From assembly GCA_002366635.1 (NCBI GenBank), contig DFBN01000005.1, positions 1 to 5,441 of the forward strand: 5,441 bases of DNA. The letters run 5' to 3'. The DNA is from Caldifarciminota bacterium UBA3079 (GTDB taxonomy: Bacteria; Hydrothermota; Tepidihabitantia; Tepidihabitantales; Tepidihabitantaceae). A program made the position numbers and the translations under genes. Under the pieces are notes generated by a model. It was not told the origin of the DNA. It saw nothing but the letters and a program-made list of their open reading frames with translations, and made no database searches. Below are positions 1 to 5,441 of the stretch, in pieces (position 1 is the stretch's first letter; every line of letters begins with the position of its first letter).

Positions 1-939
1 CATTTATGGATTCGCTCCCAGCGCCAGGTTGCAATATTGCGCATCCGTAGTGAGGTAATCAAGGCGTGCCGAGACTATCTTGACGATAACGGTTTCATCC
101 TCTGCGATACCCCGATTCTGACACCGGCTGCGTGCGAAGGCACAACGACGCTGTTCAATGTGGATTATTATGGCGAGCCGGTCTTTCTGACCCAGTCGGG
201 CCAGCTCTACAATGAACCGCTCTGTGCCGCAGTGCGCAAGACCTATTGTTTCGGCCCGACTTTCCGGGCTGAGAAATCCAAAACCAGACGCCATCTGACT
301 GAATTCTGGATGCTTGAACCCGAAGTCGCATTCCTCGAGCTTGAAGAAAATATGGACTTGGCCGAAGACTTACTCATTTATCTAGTTCGGCGGGTGCTCA
401 AACGACGGCGAAAAGAGCTGGGCATACTTGAGCGGGATTTGTCAAAACTCGAAGCAATCAAAAAGCCTTTCCCCCGGATAACTTATGCCGAAGCAATCGA
501 ACTGCTCCGGGAAAAAAACAAAAACATCAGATTCGGCCAAGACTTCGGCGGCGATGAAGAAACCATCATTGGTGAAAGCTTTGACCGACCGGTCCTGATT
601 CATCATTATCCGGCCGCAATCAAAGCGTTCTATATGAAACGCGACTCCAAAAATCCGGAACTTGCGCTGGCAACCGATATGATTGCACCCGAAGGCTACG
701 GTGAACTCGTCGGCGGTGGCCAGCGCGAGGATAACATTGGAGAACTGGAAAAGAGAATCAAGGAATATAATCTACCGAGGGATGCATTCGAATGGTACCT
801 GGATGTGCGGCGCTACGGCTCATTCCCTCATTCCGGGTTCGGATTGGGAATCGAGCGCACTGTTGCCTGGATTTGCGGTGTCCGTCATGTCCGGGAAACG
901 ATTCCATTCCCTCGGATGCTGGAAAAGATTTATCCTTAA
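1..939 (+). CDS. asnS: Asparaginyl-tRNA synthetase, C-terminal catalytic part (5'-truncated by window edge)
   Basis: This enzyme charges tRNA-Asn with asparagine, using ATP, in the cytoplasm. The reading frame is open from base 1 (H-L-W-I-R-S-Q-R-Q...) to a TAA at 937-939, giving 312 visible codons. The TTG at 37 is internal, because the family sequence continues upstream of it. Class II synthetase motifs appear in order: the motif-1 region (about 31-120, [16 protein letters not shown], then CDTPILTP); motif 2 at 250-306 ([20 protein letters not shown], arginine at 265-267); the active-site strand [10 protein letters not shown] at 700-729; and motif 3 GFGLGIER at 835-858. The [15 protein letters not shown] and GG-QRE signatures favour AsnRS over the related AspRS and resemble the Thermus/archaeal-like branch. 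By comparison with family members of about 430-440 residues, roughly 120 N-terminal residues (OB-fold anticodon domain) are missing to the left. Its stop codon overlaps the ribosome-binding site of the next gene. The family assignment is secure; AsnRS rather than AspRS is very likely. Confidence 0.95.
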   Translation, partial: HLWIRSQRQVAILRIRSEVIKACRDYLDDNGFILCDTPILTPAACEGTTTLFNVDYYGEPVFLTQSGQLYNEPLCAAVRKTYCFGPTFRAEKSKTRRHLTEFWMLEPEVAFLELEENMDLAEDLLIYLVRRVLKRRRKELGILERDLSKLEAIKKPFPRITYAEAIELLREKNKNIRFGQDFGGDEETIIGESFDRPVLIHHYPAAIKAFYMKRDSKNPELALATDMIAPEGYGELVGGGQREDNIGELEKRIKEYNLPRDAFEWYLDVRRYGSFPHSGFGLGIERTVAWICGVRHVRETIPFPRMLEKIYP

Positions 940-944
940 GGAGG
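938..944 (+). promoter_or_regulatory. Shine-Dalgarno site for the EF-Tu-domain-like gene
   Basis: AAGGAGG lies four bases upstream of the ATG at 949. Its first two bases are also the last two of the asnS TAA stop codon. The site fixes the start of the 85-residue protein and places the gene immediately behind asnS, consistent with one transcript. Confidence 0.85.
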
Positions 945-948
945 AAAA

Positions 949-1206
949 ATGCCGGAAACCAAAATCGGGGTTATCACCCATCATTTCGGCAAGATTGGAG
1001 TAGCCGTAATAAAGGCTACCGAAACCGAACTCTCGGTCGGTGATACTATCCATATTAAAGGACACACTACTGATTACACCCAAGTAGTCGAGTCCATGGA
1101 AATCGAACACCAGCAGATTCAGAAGCTGAAAAAAGGCGAAGAAGCCGGACTCAAAGTAACTGACAAAGTCCACGAGAATGATGAAGTATTCAAGGTCACA
1201 GATTAA
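949..1206 (+). CDS. Stand-alone EF-Tu domain II-like protein ('translation elongation factor-like' family)
   Basis: This is an 85-residue soluble protein with no signal peptide, membrane segment or cysteine. The pattern H-H-F-G-K-I-G-V-A-V-I-K (residues 11-22), then LSVGDTIHIKGHTTD (about 29-43), VESMEIEHQQI (about 47-57) and GLKVTDKVHENDEVFKV (about 67-83), is that of the beta-barrel domain II of translational GTPases. In EF-Tu, IF2 and related proteins this domain contacts aminoacyl-tRNA or the ribosome. A similar module ends some U32-family peptidases, but here it stands alone with no GTPase or peptidase part. The start is set by AAGGAGG four bases upstream, and the family's usual length is about 80-95 residues. 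It lies 9 bp after asnS and 15 bp before a small basic protein gene, so a translation-linked role is plausible, though that is inference. The exact function of these stand-alone proteins is unknown to me. Confidence 0.82.
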   Translation: MPETKIGVITHHFGKIGVAVIKATETELSVGDTIHIKGHTTDYTQVVESMEIEHQQIQKLKKGEEAGLKVTDKVHENDEVFKVTD

Positions 1207-1211
1207 ACTCT

Positions 1212-1219
1212 AAGGAGGT
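1212..1219 (+). promoter_or_regulatory. Strong Shine-Dalgarno site for the 39-residue basic protein
   Basis: AAGGAGGT is an eight-base match to the 16S rRNA 3' end, placed just before the ATG at 1222. Only three bases separate GGAGG from the start codon, which is closer than usual. No other in-frame start codon is available, since the frame upstream closes at the TAA at 1204-1206. The site is the main evidence that the short reading frame is a real gene. Confidence 0.8.
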
Positions 1220-1221
1220 AT

Positions 1222-1341
1222 ATGGCTCGAAGTAATACTAAGTTAAAGCGCCTACGTCACCGCTGGGCCGTGCAAAAAAGACGCCGCAAGCAGCGCAGAA
1301 AAGCAGCCCTTAAACCAAAGGCCGAAGCAGCCAGCAAGTAA
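1222..1341 (+). CDS. Small, highly basic 39-residue protein of unknown function
   Basis: The frame runs from ATG at 1222 to TAA at 1339-1341. It begins M-A-R-S-N-T-K-L-K-R-L-R-H-R-W and continues through a dense basic stretch, K-R-R-R-K-Q-R-R-K (residues 19-27), to a lysine/alanine tail. By my count it has 9 arginines, 8 lysines and 1 histidine but only one acidic residue (E35). It has no cysteine and one tryptophan (W15). The central region could form a single amphipathic or basic helix. Composition and size resemble small ribosome-associated proteins such as bTHX or eL41, but I see no convincing sequence match to either. Support for a real gene comes from the near-ideal Shine-Dalgarno, the exact fit between the flanking genes (15 bp and 18 bp gaps), and the position behind two translation-related genes. 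Binding to RNA or the ribosome is inferred from charge and context only. Confidence 0.72.
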   Translation: MARSNTKLKRLRHRWAVQKRRRKQRRKAALKPKAEAASK

Positions 1342-1359
1342 AGCACAAACCGTTCAGCT

Positions 1360-4155
1360 ATGTGCAGAAAACTCTATCTTGCTCCGTTTTCTGGACATAA
1401 TACCACCAACCGCCTGTTGAAAGAAGCACTCAGCCTCAGTGCTGACCCGTCTGAAATCCTCTACATCGCACCAAGCCCGCGCAAACTCCGCGACACCCAA
1501 CTCGCATTTGCTCAGCTTGTCAGTTCCAAGGCATTCATCCCTCCCCGGTTCTACACAATCGGTCCGCTTGCCCGGGAACTCCATGCGCAGTATGGTGATT
1601 CTCGACCGTTCCCATCCGAACTCAAACCCCTACTCATCCACCAACTTCTTAACACCCCTTCGTCGCTCGGCTATGCCCGCGCGGTCGGTGACTTCATCTC
1701 TGACATCAAGCGCTATGTCTCGCCTGACGAGTGTCCCGGACTTGGTAACAAATTCAGGAAATGGCTTGCCGGATATAACAAACCTTTGGACCGGGCGCTA
1801 CAAGCACTCGACATCATGGCCCGCTATGACGCCCTGCTTGCTGAAAAAGGCTGGGCCGACAACGAAGACATCCTTCACCAGGCGGCTGGCTTCTGCACCG
1901 AGCACATCCGGGCAAAGGTACTCATCCTCGACGGCTTTGTCGCACCGAACCTGCTCGAACAGAAACTGCTGGCAAACCTGGTCAAACTGGCAGAGATGAC
2001 CCTGGCTTTGACCTGGGGCACAAAAGACCGCACCCGGGCATACGAATTCCCATGCCGGTTTACCGACTTCATCACCGGGCTCGGAGGATTCAAACTCGAA
2101 TATCTCAAGGCCATGCCTGAGCAGAAACCTGTGGTCCAGGCATGCACCACTATTGATGAGGAGGTTGCGGCAATCGCCCGCGACATCAAGCAGCGCTTCT
2201 TATCAAAAGAACTGAACCTGACCAAAACGGTCATCACCTTTCCAAAACTCGCACGCTATGCACCGCTGGTCCGCCGCATATTCAAACGATACCGGCTTCC
2301 TTTCACCATCTATCCCAGCCAGAACCTGTCAACATCGCCACCGATTGTGGCCGTGCTCGAGCTTTTAGGTGCACTTGAGACTGGATACGAACGCCTGGCT
2401 ACTGCTGCATTCCTGAGCTCACCTTTCTTCCCGAAGCTGCTGCGCCTGAGCACTGACAAAGACGACACTAGCCGCAACCGGGCCGCAACCAGAATCAACC
2501 TCGCATCCAAGCGTGCCGGCATCATCAAAGGCCGGAACCAATGGCGCAACATCGGCGCCCGCCTCATCGCTGCCGGCCAAGGCCGGCTTGATGAAACACA
2601 AAAGGCTAGGGCATCTGACCTTCAGAAAAGGGTGCGTCAAGCCATCGGCCTGACCGAAAGCATCCTATCTGAACAAGCCCTCCTGGCCGAACAGGCAAAG
2701 GCCTTGAAGAAATTCCTGGAAGTGGTCGAGTTCAGGAAAACAGAAACCGAGGACGAAAATACCGAAACAGACCTCCGTGAAGACAAAAAGGCATTGTATG
2801 ACATTATCGACGGACTCGTTGAACTGGACAACGACTGGGGTCCGGTCAAACTGACCGGGACCGAGTTCATCCGTACCTTGACTTATCTCATCGGCATGTC
2901 AACCCGCAAACCCGAACCGCGGCCGGCCGGAGTGACCATCATCAGCATGGAAGAAACCCTTAGTCTTTCTCCGCGCCACTTGTATTTCAGCGGGCTGACA
3001 GAAGAGGACTTGCCTTCGGCATATCCGGCCGACCCGATATTGCCTGATTATATCCGGCGCAATCTCGGGATGCCTGATATTGAGTTTCATCATGACCAGG
3101 AGCAGTTTCATTTCCATCGCACAATTGCTTCGGCCCAGAATGAACCGTTTCTTTCCTATCACAACTCCGACGGCGAGAACCTTGTCCTGCCGACGCCGTT
3201 TCTGGAAATCCCACCTGAACCCGCACGCCTGACAGACGCCATCTATTCCGAAGAAGAACTCCAGCATTTCCAGGGCGAATCCCGCAATCTACCACTCAAA
3301 GAACCAGAGCCGGTTGACTTCAGCGACAACCCTGAACTGCTCAAGGTATTGGGCACCAGATTCGGACCAGAAACTTCAATCAGCGTCACCAGGCTCGAAA
3401 ACTACCGCCGCTGTCCGTTCCGATTCTATCTTGAGCATGTCATGAAACTCGAATCCTTGCCCGAGCCAGCCTATGAAATTGATGCGGCCCAGTGGGGATT
3501 ACTGGTTCACCGCGTGCTTGAAGGACTCTATTCCGAAGGCCCGATTCCACTGCAGCAGCTACCCGAGCGGGCGCGCACCGCACTGAACCAGGCCCTGGCG
3601 CAAGCCGGTCTGCCGGTGTTCTGGGAGCAAGTCACGCGCCGCGTATTCGATAATATCCTGCCCGACTTTATCCGGGTCGAGCAGCAGTTGCGCGACCAGG
3701 GCTACCTGCCCCAGAAAACCGAAGCCCGGATTCAAGGAGAACCGCTCAAAGGTCTGAAAATCCACGGCCGGCTCGACCGGGTCGACGCCAGCAAAGACGC
3801 ATTCCGCATCATCGACTATAAAACCGGCTCAACTGCCGGATTCACCGGCAAAGCAGTCGTCATTGACCATACCCATATGCAGCTTCCGCTCTATGCCCGA
3901 TTATTGCAGGAAAGAAACCCGAACCGGACAATCGACAATATCGGCATCTGGAGTATCCGCGACGCCGAACTCATCTGGCTTGGATACGGGAAATACCCTG
4001 TCGGCCAACTGATTGATGCCGCGCTTGAGAATGCCCGCGAAGTCGCAGCAGCAATCCGGTCTGGCCGTTTCCCAACCGATGATGTCAACTACCAGGTTTG
4101 CCGCAACTGCGAACTCAAATACCTGTGCGGCCGGAAAGAAAAATCCAATGGCTGA
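1360..4155 (+). CDS. addB: AddB-like helicase-nuclease subunit with PD-(D/E)XK nuclease and Fe-S cluster
   Basis: This is the 931-residue nuclease/scaffold subunit of an AddAB-type double-strand-end processing complex. The N-terminal half follows the AddB plan: strand KLYLAP (4-9), ILYIAPSPRKL (33-43), TIGPLAREL (66-74), VLILDGF (187-193), DEEVAAIARDIK (266-277), and SMEETLSLS to FSGLTEEDLP (about 530-552). No P-loop GKT is present; the equivalent segment is P-F-S-G-H-N-T-T (9-16), so ATP hydrolysis here is unlikely. The C-terminal nuclease is intact: RRCPFRFYLE (683-692), H717, GRLDRVD (803-809, D806), IDYKTG (818-823, D819 and K821) and QLPLY (841-845). Cysteines C685, C914, C917 and C923 form the C...CxxCxxxxxC signature of the AddB/Cas4-type 4Fe-4S nuclease. 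A charged, probably helical segment lies around 425-490. The protein is shorter than B. subtilis AddB (about 1,170 residues). The ATG at 1360 has no Shine-Dalgarno, but the frame closes just upstream at 1339 and KLYLAP needs this start. The gene overlaps the helicase gene by 8 bp. The symbol is by family resemblance. Confidence 0.88.
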   Translation: MCRKLYLAPFSGHNTTNRLLKEALSLSADPSEILYIAPSPRKLRDTQLAFAQLVSSKAFIPPRFYTIGPLARELHAQYGDSRPFPSELKPLLIHQLLNTPSSLGYARAVGDFISDIKRYVSPDECPGLGNKFRKWLAGYNKPLDRALQALDIMARYDALLAEKGWADNEDILHQAAGFCTEHIRAKVLILDGFVAPNLLEQKLLANLVKLAEMTLALTWGTKDRTRAYEFPCRFTDFITGLGGFKLEYLKAMPEQKPVVQACTTIDEEVAAIARDIKQRFLSKELNLTKTVITFPKLARYAPLVRRIFKRYRLPFTIYPSQNLSTSPPIVAVLELLGALETGYERLATAAFLSSPFFPKLLRLSTDKDDTSRNRAATRINLASKRAGIIKGRNQWRNIGARLIAAGQGRLDETQKARASDLQKRVRQAIGLTESILSEQALLAEQAKALKKFLEVVEFRKTETEDENTETDLREDKKALYDIIDGLVELDNDWGPVKLTGTEFIRTLTYLIGMSTRKPEPRPAGVTIISMEETLSLSPRHLYFSGLTEEDLPSAYPADPILPDYIRRNLGMPDIEFHHDQEQFHFHRTIASAQNEPFLSYHNSDGENLVLPTPFLEIPPEPARLTDAIYSEEELQHFQGESRNLPLKEPEPVDFSDNPELLKVLGTRFGPETSISVTRLENYRRCPFRFYLEHVMKLESLPEPAYEIDAAQWGLLVHRVLEGLYSEGPIPLQQLPERARTALNQALAQAGLPVFWEQVTRRVFDNILPDFIRVEQQLRDQGYLPQKTEARIQGEPLKGLKIHGRLDRVDASKDAFRIIDYKTGSTAGFTGKAVVIDHTHMQLPLYARLLQERNPNRTIDNIGIWSIRDAELIWLGYGKYPVGQLIDAALENAREVAAAIRSGRFPTDDVNYQVCRNCELKYLCGRKEKSNG
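4148..4155 (+). other. Overlapping stop/start junction between addB-like and addA-like genes
   Basis: The eight bases ATGGCTGA contain the start codon of the helicase gene (4148-4150) and the TGA stop of the nuclease gene (4153-4155) in a different frame. Only a weak purine-rich GGAAAG lies upstream (4133-4138). Ribosomes ending the first protein could restart directly, so translational coupling is a reasonable inference. It would match production of the two partner subunits. Confidence 0.75.
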
Positions 4156-5441
4156 AACCCTCCCCAAAAATATCACCAGCAAAGTCGTCCTTGCCCCGGC
4201 CGGCTCGGGCAAAACCGAAAAGCTGAGTGACCGTTACATCGAACTACTCAAAGCCGGTGTCAAACCCGAGCGCATTTTGACAATTACCTTCACCCGCAAA
4301 GCCGCAGCCGAAATGAAAGAAAGAATCCTCAAACGTCTCCAGGAAAAGAACCCGAAACTACACGCCGAAATCCGAAATAACATCCTCAAGCTCCGCATTA
4401 TGACTATTGATTCTTTCTGCCTTGCATTGGTCCGGCGCTTCGCACCTGACCTCGGTCTCGACCCGAGAATCGAAGTCATCGAAGACCCGTCCGATATCTG
4501 GAACCGGGCCAAATACGATACCCTGATGCAGATTGCAGAAAAAGAAGCCGGTTCCAAGGATTATGAAACCTTGATGGAACTGGTCAGCGGCCGCCGTGCC
4601 CAGGGCTGGCCATCGCTGGCAAAAGAATACGACTATTATTTCGCCAACAATACTTCAATCATCCGGGGCCGGCTTGCACCAATTCACGAAGAACAGGTCC
4701 AAATTCTTGCCAATGAACTCAGAAACCAGCCGCTCGGTCCTAAGCGCATTCCGAACTATTCTGACCTGTTCCCAAATGAATGGACTATGGCAACCTATAA
4801 CCATATTGCCAACCTGTTGGAACAGCATCGCTTGACTTATCTCACAAAGAAATCTGCCCCGCGCAAGCCCAAAGGAAAAGAGGAACTGGGCACCTGGTGT
4901 GCTCGCATGGCCGACTATCGTGCCCGCATTCTGACAGTGCGCGACTACAACGCCTTCCTGCGCAAGTTCGGCCTGTTCAAAGAACGATTCCTAACAGCCT
5001 ATCGCCGCGCCAAGAAACAGGCCGGGCTTGTGGACTTCCGCGACCTTGAATTCGACGCCCTCTCGTTGCTTACTGAGAACGACGACTGGCAGAACATCCT
5101 GCGCGCATTCGACGAGCATACCGACCATTTGCTTGTCGACGAGTTCCAGGACACCAGCTTCCTTCAGTGGGCCATCGTCAACAAACTAACCGAAGAATGG
5201 CGGGCCGGTGCCGGGGCAAAAACCGATTTGGGGATAAATCCTACAATCTTTCTGGTCGGCGACGACAAACAGTCCATCTACTTTTTCCGTGGGGCAAAAG
5301 TCGAAGTATTCGCCCGGGCCCGCAATGAACTCAAAACCTGGCTCAGACAAGGCCAGCTTGAAGAAGAATCCCCAAAGGACAACTTTCGCAGCCTTGACGC
5401 TATCATCGATTTCAACAACACCCTGTTCCCGCAACTGATGG
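4148..5441 (+). CDS. addA: AddA/RecB-like UvrD-family (SF1) DNA helicase, N-terminal part (cut by window edge)
   Basis: This is an ATP-driven 3'-5' DNA helicase subunit, the likely motor of the AddAB-type complex. The frame from ATG at 4148 stays open to the window end, showing 431 complete codons. Superfamily 1A motifs appear in order: motif I APAGSGKT (16-23, K22), motif Ia ITFTRKAAAEM (46-56), motif Ib TIDSFC (86-91), motif II VDEFQDTS (330-337, D331/E332), motif III VGDDKQSIYFFRG (370-382, Q375, R381) and motif IV NFRS (412-415, R414). The roughly 240 residues between Ib and II fit the large 1B domain of AddA/RecB. The NFRS-LDAIIDFNNTLF context also resembles those proteins more than PcrA/UvrD. 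Motif III has D373 where proline is usual (GDPKQSIY). The C-terminal helicase domain and any AddA-type nuclease domain lie beyond the window, so AddA versus another RecB-like helicase rests on context: it directly follows and overlaps an AddB-like gene. Confidence 0.88.
   Translation, partial: MAETLPKNITSKVVLAPAGSGKTEKLSDRYIELLKAGVKPERILTITFTRKAAAEMKERILKRLQEKNPKLHAEIRNNILKLRIMTIDSFCLALVRRFAPDLGLDPRIEVIEDPSDIWNRAKYDTLMQIAEKEAGSKDYETLMELVSGRRAQGWPSLAKEYDYYFANNTSIIRGRLAPIHEEQVQILANELRNQPLGPKRIPNYSDLFPNEWTMATYNHIANLLEQHRLTYLTKKSAPRKPKGKEELGTWCARMADYRARILTVRDYNAFLRKFGLFKERFLTAYRRAKKQAGLVDFRDLEFDALSLLTENDDWQNILRAFDEHTDHLLVDEFQDTSFLQWAIVNKLTEEWRAGAGAKTDLGINPTIFLVGDDKQSIYFFRGAKVEVFARARNELKTWLRQGQLEEESPKDNFRSLDAIIDFNNTLFPQLM

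Noticed and set aside
513..519. A-AAA-AAC heptamer in asnS, resembling a -1 frameshift slippery site
   Set aside because: The zero frame continues intact through the full synthetase to motif 3, and I see no upstream SD-like stimulator or clear downstream hairpin. Lys-Asn codons explain it.
37..939. TTG at 37 as the start of the synthetase gene
   Set aside because: The codons before it ([12 protein letters not shown]) match the AsnRS family and no stop lies upstream in the window, so the gene begins before base 1.
683..1003. Overlapping plus-strand frames of 106 and 83 codons (683-1003, 792-1043)
   Set aside because: They are alternate-frame readings of the conserved synthetase motif 3 region and the start of the EF-like gene, with no SD and no recognisable protein pattern.
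820..1173. Minus-strand open frame of 117 codons across the asnS/EF-like junction
   Set aside because: It is antisense to two well-supported genes, has no ribosome-binding site and resembles no protein I recognise. The other long antisense frames, such as those within 1875-3295 and 3559-4557, are rejected for the same reason.
1222..1341. Assigning the 39-residue protein as ribosomal protein eL41 or bTHX
   Set aside because: Only size and basic composition agree. The residues do not align convincingly with either family, so it is left unnamed.
2572..2587. Perfect 7-bp inverted repeat GCCGGCC-AA-GGCCGGC
   Set aside because: It lies inside the addB coding sequence, has only a 2-base loop and no T-run. 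GCCGG runs are frequent in this gene because of Ala/Gly codons, so it is most likely codon-driven.
3412..4128. Cas4 (CRISPR adaptation nuclease) as the identity of the Fe-S nuclease domain
   Set aside because: The cysteine pattern and PD-(D/E)XK core are shared with Cas4, but the domain is fused to a 680-residue AddB-type helicase-like region and sits beside an AddA-like helicase. No CRISPR repeats or cas genes are present.
4596..4835. Plus-strand frame of 79 codons inside the helicase gene
   Set aside because: It is out of frame within the continuous AddA-like reading frame, whose motifs lie on both sides, so it is a shadow.

Overview
The window reads as one compact, entirely plus-strand block of bacterial chromosome. 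GC is roughly 50-55%, judged from hand counts of a few sequence lines. Nothing in it looks mobile or phage-derived: I see no tRNA, rRNA, CRISPR array, IS end or attachment-like repeat. The coding strand tends to carry more C than G. Strong AAGGAGG Shine-Dalgarno sites precede two of the genes, and intergenic gaps are 0-20 bp. The asparaginyl-tRNA synthetase has the '[15 protein letters not shown]' signature of the Thermus/archaeal-like branch, and it is followed by a stand-alone EF-Tu-domain-II-like protein. Together these suggest a deep-branching or uncultivated bacterial lineage (candidate-phylum type), but I cannot name the taxon from the sequence alone.

Layout. (1) 1-939: the 3' part of an asparaginyl-tRNA synthetase gene; its N-terminal anticodon-binding domain lies upstream of the window. 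(2) 949-1206: an 85-residue beta-barrel protein resembling domain II of translational GTPases. (3) 1222-1341: a 39-residue, extremely basic small protein with a near-perfect Shine-Dalgarno. (4) 1360-4155: a 931-residue AddB-like protein with a degenerate helicase-like N-terminal half and an intact PD-(D/E)XK nuclease carrying the four-cysteine Fe-S signature. (5) 4148-5441, running off the right edge: an AddA/RecB-like UvrD-family helicase with motifs I, Ia, Ib, II, III and IV visible, overlapping the preceding gene by 8 bp. No stretch longer than 20 bp lacks a gene.

How the genes work together. The first three form a translation-flavoured cluster (tRNA charging, an EF-Tu-domain-like protein, and a small basic protein that could bind RNA or ribosomes). 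The last two form an AddAB-type helicase-nuclease pair for processing double-strand ends before RecA loading. The helicase lies downstream of and overlaps the nuclease subunit, which implies translational coupling and fixed stoichiometry. I see no promoter or terminator between the two groups, so they may share a transcript. I found no clearly novel system. The points most worth a second look are the 39-residue protein, the stand-alone EF-Tu-II-like protein, the missing P-loop in the AddB-like subunit, and the fact that the first four genes share one reading frame separated only by single TAA codons.
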